Source: Spirochaetia bacterium UBA5550 (GTDB lineage Bacteria; Spirochaetota; UBA4802; UBA5550). Taken from it: DNA of 12,030 nt. Position numbers and translations under genes: made by a program. Below are positions 1-6,754 of this stretch, piece after piece. The notes under the pieces were generated by a model. The model worked only from the letters and a program-made list of their open reading frames with translations, was not told the origin of the DNA and made no database searches. Location: positions 11,754-23,783 of the forward strand of contig DINC01000388.1 in NCBI GenBank assembly GCA_002425885.1. The letters run 5' to 3'. The stretch's first letter is position 1; each line of letters opens with the position of its first letter.

Positions 1-12
1 CTACAACAACGT

Positions 13-46
13 ATCATGGGATTGTTTATCAAAACAATCCCATGAT
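13..46 (-). terminator. Strong hairpin overlapping the mtnA stop codon (possible terminator)
   Basis: A perfect 15-bp inverted repeat (13-27 against 32-46) encloses a 4-base loop. It contains the last five codons of mtnA, and the TGA stop (29-31) lies in the loop. On the minus strand no clear U-tract follows in the few bases left in the window, so it is not a textbook intrinsic terminator. It could be a 3'-end stabilising hairpin, a terminator of another type, or a dispersed palindrome that now supplies the end of the gene. Confidence 0.4.
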
Positions 47-1051
47 TCCTTTCCCTGCGGGCTGTTCAATTACACCTTTTTCTGTAATAATTGCTGTTAT
101 GTTTTCCGCAGGTGTCACGTCAAATGAAGGATTTTTTATCTTCACACCTTCAGGTGCAATCTGTACGTTTCTTACAAAGGCAACCTCTTCGATGCTTCTC
201 TGCTCAATTACAATACTGTCCCCTGTTTCAGTGTCCGGGTCAAGGGTTGACATTGGCGCTGCTACAAGAAAAGGTATTCCGTGCGCTTTTGCTACAACTG
301 AATGAGTATATGTTCCGATTTTATTTGCAGTGTCGCCGTTTCTTGCGATCCTGTCAGCTCCCACTATAACTTTTTTAATTGTTCCGTTTTTCATGAAATA
401 TCCCGACATGTTATCAGTGATCAGTGTAACAGGGATATTGTCTTTCAGCAGTTCCCATGTTGTGAGTCTGGCGCCCTGAAGGTACGGGCGTGTTTCGCAG
501 GCATAGACCTCAATCTTCTTCCCCTCTTCAATGGCCGCGCGGATAACACCTAACGCTGTGCCGTAACCCCCTGTTGCAAGGGCCCCGGCGTTGCAGTGAG
601 TCATAACAACATCTCCATCCTCAAGGAACCTCGCTCCGTTGTGCCCCATCTGTTTATTGGCTGCTATGTCCTCGGAAAGAATGAGTATAGCTTCGCTTTC
701 CAGTTTCTTTCGTGTTTCGTCAATATCATTTGCTGATGATACAATCTTCTTCATCCGGTTGATTGTCCAGAACAGGTTAACTGCTGTGGGCCTGGTCCCC
801 GCGAAAAGTGTGAAGACCCGCTCCATCTCTGTTTTAAATGTTTCAGCATCTTTCACTGTCATGTTCTTCGCTGCAAGGGCGATACCCATTCCCGCTGTAA
901 TACCAATCGCGGGGGCGCCCCTTGTCTCCATACTGACTATTGCCTCAGCTATATCATGATGGTCTCTGTATGTATTATATACCTCTTTCAGAGGGAGAAG
1001 CCTTTGATCTAAGATTGTTATTGAATCGCCGTTCCATTTTACTGTTTCCAT
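29..1051 (-). CDS. mtnA: S-methyl-5-thioribose-1-phosphate isomerase
   Basis: This enzyme isomerises 5-methylthioribose-1-phosphate to 5-methylthioribulose-1-phosphate in the cytoplasmic methionine salvage pathway. The 340-residue protein is full length for the eIF2B-like MtnA family. It carries RGAPAIG (44-50), the THCNAGALATGGYGTA block with the catalytic cysteine (C153), ETRPYLQGARLT (186-198) and GADRIARNGDTANKIGTYTH with the catalytic aspartate (D233). The start is ATG, preceded by a G-rich stretch (GGGGGAA) at a suitable distance. It begins 10 bases after the response regulator stop, so it is probably the last gene of the ribBA transcript. No other salvage gene (mtnP/mtnN, mtnB, mtnC) lies in the window. 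The last codons sit inside a perfect hairpin. The family also includes ribose-1,5-bisphosphate isomerases, but the motifs and length favour MtnA. Confidence 0.95.
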   Translation of the reverse strand: METVKWNGDSITILDQRLLPLKEVYNTYRDHHDIAEAIVSMETRGAPAIGITAGMGIALAAKNMTVKDAETFKTEMERVFTLFAGTRPTAVNLFWTINRMKKIVSSANDIDETRKKLESEAILILSEDIAANKQMGHNGARFLEDGDVVMTHCNAGALATGGYGTALGVIRAAIEEGKKIEVYACETRPYLQGARLTTWELLKDNIPVTLITDNMSGYFMKNGTIKKVIVGADRIARNGDTANKIGTYTHSVVAKAHGIPFLVAAPMSTLDPDTETGDSIVIEQRSIEEVAFVRNVQIAPEGVKIKNPSFDVTPAENITAIITEKGVIEQPAGKGIMGLF

Positions 1052-1061
1052 TATTCCCCCG

Positions 1062-1979
1062 TTAACCGTTTCTGTTTACTTTGTATTTTTTCAGTCTTAT
1101 GCTGGTGCCTGTTTCGTTCCAGCTTATTTCATCCATATGTATCCTTATGATTAAAAGTCCCCTTCCGCAGTTTTTAAAAAAATTCTCAGGGTCCCTGGGG
1201 TCAGGGAGGGCTTTATAGTTAAATCCTTTCCCATGGTCCTCAATCTCGTAGTATACATATTCAGGTGTAAGCTCGTATGTAATTTTTATCGTCCTTTCGC
1301 AGTAGGGGGTTAAACTTTTTCTTTTCTCAAATTCTTCATTGAAAAGTTTTATCCCCCCTGTTTCACGCACTGATGAATCTATCTCGCAGTTTCCATGAAA
1401 CATTGCATTGGTTATGGCCTCTTTCAGTGAAAGGGCGATATTTTCAGATGTTGTGTAATTGAAAAGACCCGCAGGAACAAGATCTTTTGTCAGATTGAAA
1501 GACATTGTATTGATGAGATTGGAGTCATTAGGGATAACAAGCACCTGTTTTGCGTATATTTTATATTGCCCCAGACTTTCATAAAGCTTTTTTTCATGCT
1601 TCCGCTTGAGTATTGATCTTACTGAGGATGTGAGGTCGTTTATGTCAAAAGGTTTGCGGATATAATCACTGGCACCATACCTGAGCGCCCTGATTGCATC
1701 CTCAACATTGCCGTGTCCGCTTATGATAAGTACAGGAACCGGCTTCTCGAGTGCGTTGACTTTGCGGAGAAGCTCAATTCCGTCCATTTTGCGAAGCTTA
1801 ATGTCTGTTATTATCAGGTCAGCTTCATCTGGTGTACTCTTGAGGTAATATATTACATCTTCCCCCTTTTCGAATGAGATTACGTTGAATCCCATCCGGG
1901 AGAGCTTTTTCTGTATTGTGAATCTGATTACCTCTTCATCATCAACAACAAGTATAGTCGGTAGCCTGTTATCTGCCAA
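1062..1979 (-). CDS. Response regulator with receiver and RsbW-like HATPase domains
   Basis: This 305-residue cytoplasmic signalling protein has two domains. Residues 8-122 form a CheY-like receiver with acidic pocket D13/D14, phosphoacceptor D59, S87 and K109 (KPF). Residues about 145-300 form an HATPase_c fold of the anti-sigma-factor kinase (RsbW/SpoIIAB) type: N-box E187..N191 in KEAITNAMFHGN, G1 box DHGKGF (248-253) and G2 box GRGL (272-275). There is no DNA-binding domain and no DHp phosphotransfer helix. The likely output is therefore phosphorylation-controlled binding or serine phosphorylation of an anti-sigma-antagonist-like partner; this is inferred from the family. The start codon is TTG (1977-1979). 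An in-frame stop lies just upstream and no ATG precedes the receiver, so TTG is the best choice; a purine-rich GGAAGAAAG lies upstream. It lies 24 bases after ribBA and 10 before mtnA. No cognate histidine kinase, STAS protein or sigma factor is nearby. Confidence 0.88.
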   Translation of the reverse strand: MADNRLPTILVVDDEEVIRFTIQKKLSRMGFNVISFEKGEDVIYYLKSTPDEADLIITDIKLRKMDGIELLRKVNALEKPVPVLIISGHGNVEDAIRALRYGASDYIRKPFDINDLTSSVRSILKRKHEKKLYESLGQYKIYAKQVLVIPNDSNLINTMSFNLTKDLVPAGLFNYTTSENIALSLKEAITNAMFHGNCEIDSSVRETGGIKLFNEEFEKRKSLTPYCERTIKITYELTPEYVYYEIEDHGKGFNYKALPDPRDPENFFKNCGRGLLIIRIHMDEISWNETGTSIRLKKYKVNRNG

Positions 1980-2003
1980 TATCTTTCTTCCGGTTAAAGT
2001 TTA

Positions 2004-3227
2004 TCAGTTTTTCTCTTCCTGATCTCCGTTGCCTAAAATCAGGTGCCCCATACGGTCTCTTTTCGTCTCAAGATAGAATCTGTTCTCTTCACGGGGTGTT
2101 ATCTCCACGGGAATTCTGCCTGTTATTTCAAGGCCGTATCCTTCAATTCCTATCATCTTCTTGGGATTGTTTGTGATCAGTTTTATTTTCGTGCATCCCA
2201 GGTCAACAAGTATCTGCGCTCCGATTCCGTAATTTCTTAAATCTGAAGGGAATCCTAATTTGATGTTGGCTTCAACAGTGTCAAGTCCCTTGTCCTGAAG
2301 GTGATATGCCTTGATTTTATTTCCCAGTCCTATTCCACGCCCCTCCTGACGCAGATAGAGAATGACACCTGTGCCATGCTTTTCAATAAATTCCATGGCT
2401 TTGTGGAGCTGGGAACCGCAGTCGCATCGCCTGGAGCCGAAAACATCCCCTGTGAGGCATTCAGAGTGTACACGGACAGGCACTTCGTCAGCCCCTTCGA
2501 TATTCCCTTTAACAAGCGCTATGTGAGTTTTATCTTCAACTTCTGATTCATAAGCATATATTTTGAAGTTGCCGTAATCTGTGGGCATCTCTGCTTCGGA
2601 GATTCTGTGAACAAGCCTCTCCTTATGCTGCCTGTATTTAATAAGATCTGAGATTGTGGCAATCTTGAGGTTGTGCTCCTTCGCGAATTTATCAAGTTGA
2701 GGCCTGCGCGCCATTGTACCGTCATCATTAAGTATCTCGCAGATAACTCCTGCAGGTTTAAGTCCTGCAAGTCTCGGTAGGTCAACTGCACCTTCAGTGT
2801 GTCCTGCTCTTACCAGAACGCCCCCTTTCCTTGCAGCAAGGGGGAATATATGACCGGGCTTTCTCAGATCCTCCGGCTGGGTTGAATCATCAATAAGCAC
2901 CTGGACTGTTTTTGATCTGTCAGGAGCTGAAATACCGGTAGTTGTACCCTCCTGTGCATCAACAGAAACAGTGAATGCAGTGCCGTATTTATCCGTGTTT
3001 TCCTGAACCATGAGGTCTAAGCCTAATTTTGCGGCTCTCTGATGAGTCATTGGAACACATATAAGGCCTCTTCCATATTTGGCCATAAAGTTTATTATTT
3101 CCGGAGTGCAGTGTTCCGCAGCTATAACGAGGTCCCCTTCATTTTCCCTGTCTTCGTTGTCCACAAGGATGATCATTCTGCCGTTTCTGATCTCTTCAAT
3201 TACTTCAGGTATTGTGCTTGTTTTCAT
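2004..3227 (-). CDS. ribBA: Bifunctional 3,4-dihydroxy-2-butanone-4-phosphate synthase / GTP cyclohydrolase II
   Basis: RibBA catalyses the two entry reactions of riboflavin synthesis: ribulose 5-phosphate to dihydroxybutanone phosphate, and GTP to diaminoribosylamino-pyrimidinone phosphate plus formate. With the start at 3227 it has 407 residues, the usual length. The RibB domain (about 1-203) shows [11 protein letters not shown] (23-33) and [15 protein letters not shown] (141-155). The RibA domain (about 206-403) shows zinc-binding C257, C268 and C270, [10 protein letters not shown] (292-301) and NNPKK (353-357). The reading frame stays open upstream to 3275, but MKTSTIPEV at 3227 matches family N-termini and has GGAG at 3238-3235, eight bases upstream, so the 16 extra residues are rejected. 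It is controlled by the FMN riboswitch about 170 bases upstream. It looks like the first gene of a transcript with the response regulator and mtnA. Confidence 0.96.
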   Translation of the reverse strand: MKTSTIPEVIEEIRNGRMIILVDNEDRENEGDLVIAAEHCTPEIINFMAKYGRGLICVPMTHQRAAKLGLDLMVQENTDKYGTAFTVSVDAQEGTTTGISAPDRSKTVQVLIDDSTQPEDLRKPGHIFPLAARKGGVLVRAGHTEGAVDLPRLAGLKPAGVICEILNDDGTMARRPQLDKFAKEHNLKIATISDLIKYRQHKERLVHRISEAEMPTDYGNFKIYAYESEVEDKTHIALVKGNIEGADEVPVRVHSECLTGDVFGSRRCDCGSQLHKAMEFIEKHGTGVILYLRQEGRGIGLGNKIKAYHLQDKGLDTVEANIKLGFPSDLRNYGIGAQILVDLGCTKIKLITNNPKKMIGIEGYGLEITGRIPVEITPREENRFYLETKRDRMGHLILGNGDQEEKN

Positions 3228-3258
3228 GGTTTGTCTCCAGTCCCTTATGTTTTGACAG

Positions 3259-3290
3259 AAATATTTGACACTCAATTATTTCAAATATTT
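3259..3290 (-). repeat. AT-rich inverted repeat in the ribBA leader
   Basis: A perfect 10-bp inverted repeat (3259-3268 against 3281-3290, arm AAATATTTGA) with a 12-base loop lies between the FMN aptamer and the ribBA ribosome binding site. On the minus (transcribed) strand no U-tract follows it, so it does not look like an intrinsic terminator. It may be part of the riboswitch expression platform or a spacer hairpin. It ends about 20 bases before the GGAG. Confidence 0.4.
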
Positions 3291-3395
3291 TTTATCTGCC
3301 TGATATAAAACTGTTCAAGGGCTTCTCTGATGAAAGGGTAGAAATACGCGCGGATACAGAAGGGGTGATTCTCCCCGGAACCTGTGTACCTGTTT

Positions 3396-3535
3396 AACTC
3401 TCTTCCATCCGGACTTTAACCGTCGGCTCCGGATTTACACCGGATCTGCTGACCCTGATTTTTACAGGCGCTCGCGGGCTCACCCTGTTCAGGGAATACC
3501 GCCGGTGGGGAGTTACACCCCGCCCTGAGAACAGT
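3396..3535 (-). promoter_or_regulatory. FMN riboswitch (RFN element)
   Basis: Read on the minus strand, the region has the conserved RFN blocks in order: TCAGGGCGGGGTG, CCCCACCGGCGGT, AGCCCGCGAGCG, GGTCAGCAGATCCGGT, TCCGGAGCCGACGGTTAAAG and TCCGGATGGAAGAGAG. A short terminal helix pairs the 5' UUCUC with the 3' GAGAG. These match the FMN aptamer almost base for base. The element lies directly upstream of ribBA, its usual target, so FMN should lower RibBA expression. The 160 or so bases between aptamer and start codon would hold the expression platform. A GGGG/CCCC hairpin (about 3362-3376) and an AT-rich hairpin (3259-3290) lie there, but neither has a clear U-tract, so whether control is transcriptional or translational is undecided. 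Confidence 0.96.
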
Positions 3536-3540
3536 AACCA

Positions 3541-3567
3541 TACTTATAGAACAGTATTAAATGTCAA
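3541..3567 (-). promoter_or_regulatory. Candidate promoter of the riboswitch-ribBA transcript
   Basis: On the minus strand a perfect TTGACA (3567-3562) is followed 15 bases later by TAAGTA (3546-3541), with an overlapping TATAAG at 13 bases. Transcription would start close to the 5' edge of the FMN aptamer, as expected. The -10 and spacing are not ideal, so this is a moderate call. Confidence 0.4.
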
Positions 3568-3620
3568 TAGATCTTTTGCTGAGGATTTTAAAGGTGTGTT
3601 TGAATTTTAATATTTCTGAT

Positions 3621-3658
3621 TGTCACCCCGGTTTTGCAAGGCAAATACCGGGGTGACA
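3621..3658. repeat. Palindromic hairpin with TGTCACCCCGG ends
   Basis: A perfect 12-bp inverted repeat (TGTCACCCCGGT at 3621-3632 against 3647-3658) continues inward as TTTGC/GCAAA around an AAG loop, with one bulged T. This makes about 17 bp of stem. No U-tract follows on either strand and no gene ends here, so it is not a terminator. The shape fits a REP-like dispersed palindromic element. Confidence 0.65.
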
Positions 3659-3683
3659 TACCTGATATTCACGAACTCAAACT

Positions 3684-3723
3684 ATGAGATGCCGGTGTTT
3701 TTTTACAAAAAACCGGCATGACA
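3684..3723. repeat. Degenerate palindromic hairpin with TGTCATGCCGG end
   Basis: An 8-bp stem (ATGCCGGT 3689-3696 against ACCGGCAT 3712-3719) is extended by a T-run facing an A-run. The right end read on the minus strand is TGTCATGCCGGTT. The left end TGAGATGCCGG is the same with two changes. It lies 25 bases from the preceding hairpin and looks like a decayed relative of it. Confidence 0.5.
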
Positions 3724-3863
3724 GAGAGCAGATAACTGGTTTAAATAAAAATTGCTTAACTCAGGTTATTTATTGTTTTTTATAAAAATTTCCGTATTGT
3801 TTGTTATTATAACACTATAAATATATATGTTTAACCGACGTTACTTTAAAGCAGGAATATTCA

Positions 3864-4487
3864 ATGGTGATTGAACAGATACTTGTGGGGCACATGGCTG
3901 TTTTCTGTTATCTTATAGGGGACGAGGAGAGCGGCGAGGCTGTTCTTGTTGATCCCGCTTCTGACTTTGACAGGATCATGTCATTTGTTGAAAAGTATAA
4001 TTTTACCATTAAGAAGATTATCAATACACACGGGCATTTTGATCATATCGGCGGCAACCGCTATTTTATAAAAAAAACCGGTGCTGAATTACTGATTCAT
4101 GAAAGAGATTATTTTTTTCTTAACAAGCGCGTCAGCAGGTTTCTTGAATTTATCCGCGGGGGGAGGGCCGTTAAATTCGATGTAAGATTCATTGATGACG
4201 GTGACGGGATACCTGTGGGGAAGTATACAATTAAGGTGATTCATACACCCGGGCATTCACCGGGGAGTATCTGTCTCTATGTTGACGGAAATCTTTTTAC
4301 CGGTGATACGCTTTTTACTGAAGGTACTGGGAGAACTGATTTTAAAGGTGGATGCCAGGATGCCATAATTGATTCAATCAGAAACAGGATACTCAGTCTC
4401 CCTGATGAAACAATTATATGGCCTGGACATCATTACGGAAGGTTCCCTGTATCTACGGTGAAGGAACAGAAAAGATACTACCTCTGA
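3864..4487 (+). CDS. Metallo-beta-lactamase-fold hydrolase, glyoxalase II-like
   Basis: This is a 207-residue cytoplasmic metallohydrolase of the glyoxalase II/YcbL-like branch. It probably hydrolyses a thioester or related substrate using two metal ions. The metal-binding set is complete: THGHFDH (H56, H58, D60, H61), H131 in HTPGHSPGS, D148 in FTGDTLF and H189 in WPGHH. FTEGTGRTDF (151-160) is typical of the small single-domain group. It lacks the C-terminal glutathione-binding helical domain of true GloB, so glutathione specificity should not be assumed. The start is ATG with AGGA at 3853-3856, seven bases upstream. It is transcribed alone and converges with ybaK, leaving only five bases and no visible terminator between them. 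Confidence 0.9.
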   Translation: MVIEQILVGHMAVFCYLIGDEESGEAVLVDPASDFDRIMSFVEKYNFTIKKIINTHGHFDHIGGNRYFIKKTGAELLIHERDYFFLNKRVSRFLEFIRGGRAVKFDVRFIDDGDGIPVGKYTIKVIHTPGHSPGSICLYVDGNLFTGDTLFTEGTGRTDFKGGCQDAIIDSIRNRILSLPDETIIWPGHHYGRFPVSTVKEQKRYYL

Positions 4488-4492
4488 AAGGA

Positions 4493-4972
4493 TTACTCCC
4501 CCTCTCTTGAAACTATTGAAACTGTCACAGAGCATCTCCTGTTCCCTGTGATCTCCAGAAGTCTGTCAAACGTAACAGGGACACCGGAAGCATCGTTTCC
4601 GGCAGAGGGGTAGACTGTTGAGTATTCAGCCAGGCTTTCGTCAATAAAAATTTCCATCCCTGCTACACCGAATGGACTCACTCCGCCCGGACGGAACCCC
4701 GTTGTTTCGTAAACCTCATCAGCTGTTGCCATGCGGGCTTTGACTCCTATCAGTTTTTTCAGCTGCGATGTGGAAATTTTTCTGTCCCCTGCGCATAGGA
4801 TCATGCGGAATATTTCATCCTTCCCTTTCATCAGTATTGATTTCGCAATCTGTCCTGTTGCTACGCCGAGTTTCTGTGCAGCAAGTTCCGATGTAGGAGT
4901 GCTCCCCTCTTCAAATTCCAGGGCTTCAAGGCCGTGCAGCTGTAAAGCTTTCTGTACATTTTCAGGGATCAT
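4493..4972 (-). CDS. ybaK: YbaK/EbsC-family aminoacyl-tRNA deacylase
   Basis: This 159-residue single-domain protein of the YbaK/ProX superfamily is expected to hydrolyse mischarged aminoacyl-tRNA, for example Cys-tRNA(Pro), in the cytoplasm. Visible family features are the conserved lysine in QIAKSILMK (K44), GFRPGGVSPFG (92-102) and SAGNDASGVPVT (123-134), all in the expected order and spacing. The substrate within this superfamily (Cys-tRNA-Pro, Ala-tRNA-Pro or another) cannot be told from the sequence. Its ATG overlaps the acpS stop by one base (TAATG), and GAGGAG at the end of acpS serves as its ribosome binding site, so translation is probably coupled. It is the last gene of the dusB-acpS-ybaK operon. 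The symbol is for the family rather than proven orthology. Confidence 0.88.
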   Translation of the reverse strand: MIPENVQKALQLHGLEALEFEEGSTPTSELAAQKLGVATGQIAKSILMKGKDEIFRMILCAGDRKISTSQLKKLIGVKARMATADEVYETTGFRPGGVSPFGVAGMEIFIDESLAEYSTVYPSAGNDASGVPVTFDRLLEITGNRRCSVTVSIVSREGE

Positions 4973-5337
4973 TATTTTATCTCCTCTGCGGATTCGATAA
5001 TAACAAATGCGGCAGCATAGTCAGTATCATGAGTTATGGATAGATGCACTTTCATTCCGGCGAGTTCTTTTGTAAAGAAATGGCCGGTGAAATATGGCTT
5101 GCCTTTACTGTCGTTTATAACTGAAACATTTGTAAGGGTGAATTTTTTCTCCGTAGCTTTAGCAAGTGCTTCTTTTGCGGCGAAGCGTCCTGAAATATAT
5201 TCCACAGCCCTGGCCTCAGGCATGAGTTTTTTTTCTTCAGGGGAGAGAACTTTGCTGATGAACCTCTCTCCATGTTCATCCAGGAGTTTTTTTATTCTTC
5301 CTGTATTTGCTATGTCAATTCCTGTACCTGTAATCAT
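4972..5337 (-). CDS. acpS: Holo-[acyl-carrier-protein] synthase
   Basis: AcpS transfers 4'-phosphopantetheine from coenzyme A to apo-acyl carrier protein, making it active for fatty acid synthesis. The 121 residues match the usual small AcpS size. The N-terminal GTGIDIA holds magnesium ligand D8, and GRFAAKEALAKA holds E56 with the following lysine region. The C-terminal VHLSITHDTDYAAAFVIIE is typical of the family. The ATG overlaps the dusB stop in an ATGA junction (four bases), and the stop overlaps the ybaK start by one base, so the three genes form one translationally coupled unit. Confidence 0.95.
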   Translation of the reverse strand: MITGTGIDIANTGRIKKLLDEHGERFISKVLSPEEKKLMPEARAVEYISGRFAAKEALAKATEKKFTLTNVSVINDSKGKPYFTGHFFTKELAGMKVHLSITHDTDYAAAFVIIESAEEIK

Positions 5338-6263
5338 TCCGGTTCTTCCAGCTCGTCAAGTATGGTGATAATCTCTTCCCTGCTCGCAGCCCTTACAATC
5401 AAGCTTCTTGCTTTCGCGGCATTTTTTGTTCCATGTATGTAGCGCACAATGTGTTTCCGCATCATGTGTATACCGCGGTTTCCATATTCGTCAAGCATGA
5501 GATCAAGGTGGAGTTTAACTGTTTCTATTATCTCCCGTGATTCCGGAGTTCTGCCGCTGAAGATCCAGGGGTTACCGATTGCTCCTCTCCCGATCATCAC
5601 AGCAGGGCATCCGGAAAATTCCATCATTTCATAAGCCGTTTTATAAGAATCAATGTCGCCGTTGCCTATAACCGGCACAGAGGATTTTTCCCTGATCTCT
5701 CTGATTATATTCCAGTCAGCTTTCCCGCTGTACTGCTGAGCCCGGGTCCTGCCGTGAACAATAATCATGGAAACTCCTGCATCTTCAAGAGCTTTCACTA
5801 CATCAAGGTAGTTGAGGCTTGCCTCATCCCAGCCGATGCGGATTTTCGCTGAAACAGGAAGCTTTGTTCTTTTAACAACAGCTTCGGCTATCCTGTTAAC
5901 AAGCAGAGGATCCCTGAGGAGCGACGCGCCGTTGCCTGAGCCCACTACCTTACGTGCAGGGCACCCCAGGTTTATATCGATCAGATCCGGAGAGAGAGCC
6001 TCCACTACCTCTGCGGCTGCTGCTACGGTTTCCGGTTTTCTTCCGAATATCTGAATAGCAAAGGGGCGTTCCTCTTCAGTGAATTTCAGGAGATCCATTG
6101 TCTTTTTGTTCTTCCGCACGATCCCTTCTGCGCTGATGAGCTCTGTCATTGTGAGGCCGCATCCGTGGCTCACGCATATTTTCCTGAAAGGGGAATCAGT
6201 GAATCCTGCAATGGGAGCCAGCACCAGAGGGCCCGCGAGTTTTATTCTGCCAAGTTCTATCAT
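5334..6263 (-). CDS. dusB: tRNA-dihydrouridine synthase, DusB-type
   Basis: This FMN-dependent enzyme reduces specific uridines in tRNA to dihydrouridine using NADPH. At 309 residues it is typical. The TIM-barrel part shows LAPIAGFTDSPFR (15-27), catalytic C101 in DINLGCPARKV, AKIRIGW, IVHGRTRAQQYSG, VIGNGDI and MIGRGAIGNPWIF, all FMN- or tRNA-site motifs. The C-terminal helical part contains MRKHIVRYIHG. It is probably the first gene of the operon with acpS and ybaK. No strong ribosome binding site is visible just upstream of the ATG. The position-specific subtype (DusB versus other bacterial Dus) is assigned on motif resemblance and is less certain than the family. Confidence 0.95.
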   Translation of the reverse strand: MIELGRIKLAGPLVLAPIAGFTDSPFRKICVSHGCGLTMTELISAEGIVRKNKKTMDLLKFTEEERPFAIQIFGRKPETVAAAAEVVEALSPDLIDINLGCPARKVVGSGNGASLLRDPLLVNRIAEAVVKRTKLPVSAKIRIGWDEASLNYLDVVKALEDAGVSMIIVHGRTRAQQYSGKADWNIIREIREKSSVPVIGNGDIDSYKTAYEMMEFSGCPAVMIGRGAIGNPWIFSGRTPESREIIETVKLHLDLMLDEYGNRGIHMMRKHIVRYIHGTKNAAKARSLIVRAASREEIITILDELEEPE

Positions 6264-6280
6264 CTTAATACCGGAGTATT

Positions 6281-6311
6281 ATTCTGCTCATTTTTACTCT
6301 TTTTGTGTCAA
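6281..6311 (-). promoter_or_regulatory. Possible promoter of the dusB-acpS-ybaK operon
   Basis: On the minus strand a perfect TTGACA (6311-6306) is followed after 19 bases by CAGAAT (6286-6281, four of six to consensus). The predicted transcript would begin within about 15 bases of the dusB ATG. The long spacer and weak -10 make this tentative. Confidence 0.33.
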
Positions 6312-6342
6312 GCATGTTTGGTCGGGGAATTTTTAAAAAAAG

Positions 6343-6375
6343 TCTCTCGCGGAGGCGCAAAGACGCGGAGAAAAG
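6343..6375. repeat. GC-rich repeat with 8-base period (GCGGAGGC/GCAAAGAC/GCGGAGAA)
   Basis: Three tandem 8-base units at 6349-6356, 6357-6364 and 6365-6372 follow CTCTC. From memory, this type of sequence (CTCTCGC...GGCGCAAAGACGC...AGAGAAAA) is dispersed in many environmental bacterial genomes, and its translation is often annotated as short Arg/Lys-rich hypothetical proteins. Only one copy is in this window. Confidence 0.5.
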
Positions 6376-6647
6376 ACCGGAAAAATTCTTTGCCGGCCTG
6401 CCGCCGGTGCAGGTTCTCCCCTTCGGGGAACATGCTGCTGAAAAATTTAATTCATCTCTGAAAAAGTGGATAAATGGAGGAATTACTCATTATACTATAG
6501 ATCTGAACTGTAATGTATTTTCAGCAATTGACGGGATGCTGGAGATTGATGTGTTTAAAAGCTGAACGGTTATAGAGATATTTAACGGAAAACCTGGGCT
6601 ATTTAATCTGTATATTGTAGCGGTTAACGTTTGAAATAGTCCGAATC

Positions 6648-6754
6648 TGTCATTTCGAAGAAGCGACAGCGACTGAGAAATCTGTTTTTTTACGATTATT
6701 TATAGATTAGCTTCCAGCTCTATTTCGGTCGTCTCACATACGTTCGAAATGACA
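6648..6754. repeat. 107-bp inverted-repeat element with TGTCATTTCGAA ends (MITE/REP-like)
   Basis: The ends are perfect 12-bp inverted repeats, TGTCATTTCGAA at 6648-6659 and its complement at 6743-6754. The similarity continues imperfectly inward (GCGACTGAGAAAT on the left against GACGACCGAAATA from the right), so the whole could fold into a long imperfect hairpin with a T-rich centre. There is no coding capacity. From memory, sequences of the type GTCATTTCGA...GAGAAATCT are dispersed in many bacterial genomes. The element sits 24 bases before the protease start. Confidence 0.65.

Larger units (their letters stand above)
3541..3863. other. Divergent intergenic region between the ribBA leader and the hydrolase gene
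   Basis: This AT-rich stretch separates two divergent transcripts. The left edge holds the likely ribBA promoter. The middle holds two palindromic hairpins (3621-3658 and 3684-3723). The right part (about 3740-3840) is very AT-rich, with several TATAA-like boxes that could serve the hydrolase gene, although no -35/-10 pair of good quality stands out. I see no coding potential in either direction. Confidence 0.6.

Noticed and set aside
3228..3275. Upstream extension of ribBA to an ATG at 3275
   Set aside because: The extra 16 residues do not resemble RibBA N-termini, run through the AT-rich leader hairpin, and the ATG at 3227 has a proper GGAG.
3259..3290. AT-rich hairpin as an intrinsic terminator of the riboswitch
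   Set aside because: The T-run is on the plus-strand side. On the transcribed minus strand no U-tract follows the stem.
3864..4487. True hydroxyacylglutathione hydrolase (GloB) or a beta-lactamase
   Set aside because: The protein lacks the C-terminal glutathione-binding domain of GloB and has no signal peptide as expected for a beta-lactamase. Only the general hydrolase family is supported.
6305..6565. 86-residue open frame on the plus strand as a real gene
   Set aside because: Its first third is translated repeat, it has no recognised family and no ribosome binding site before its first ATG. It is kept only as a low-interest observation.
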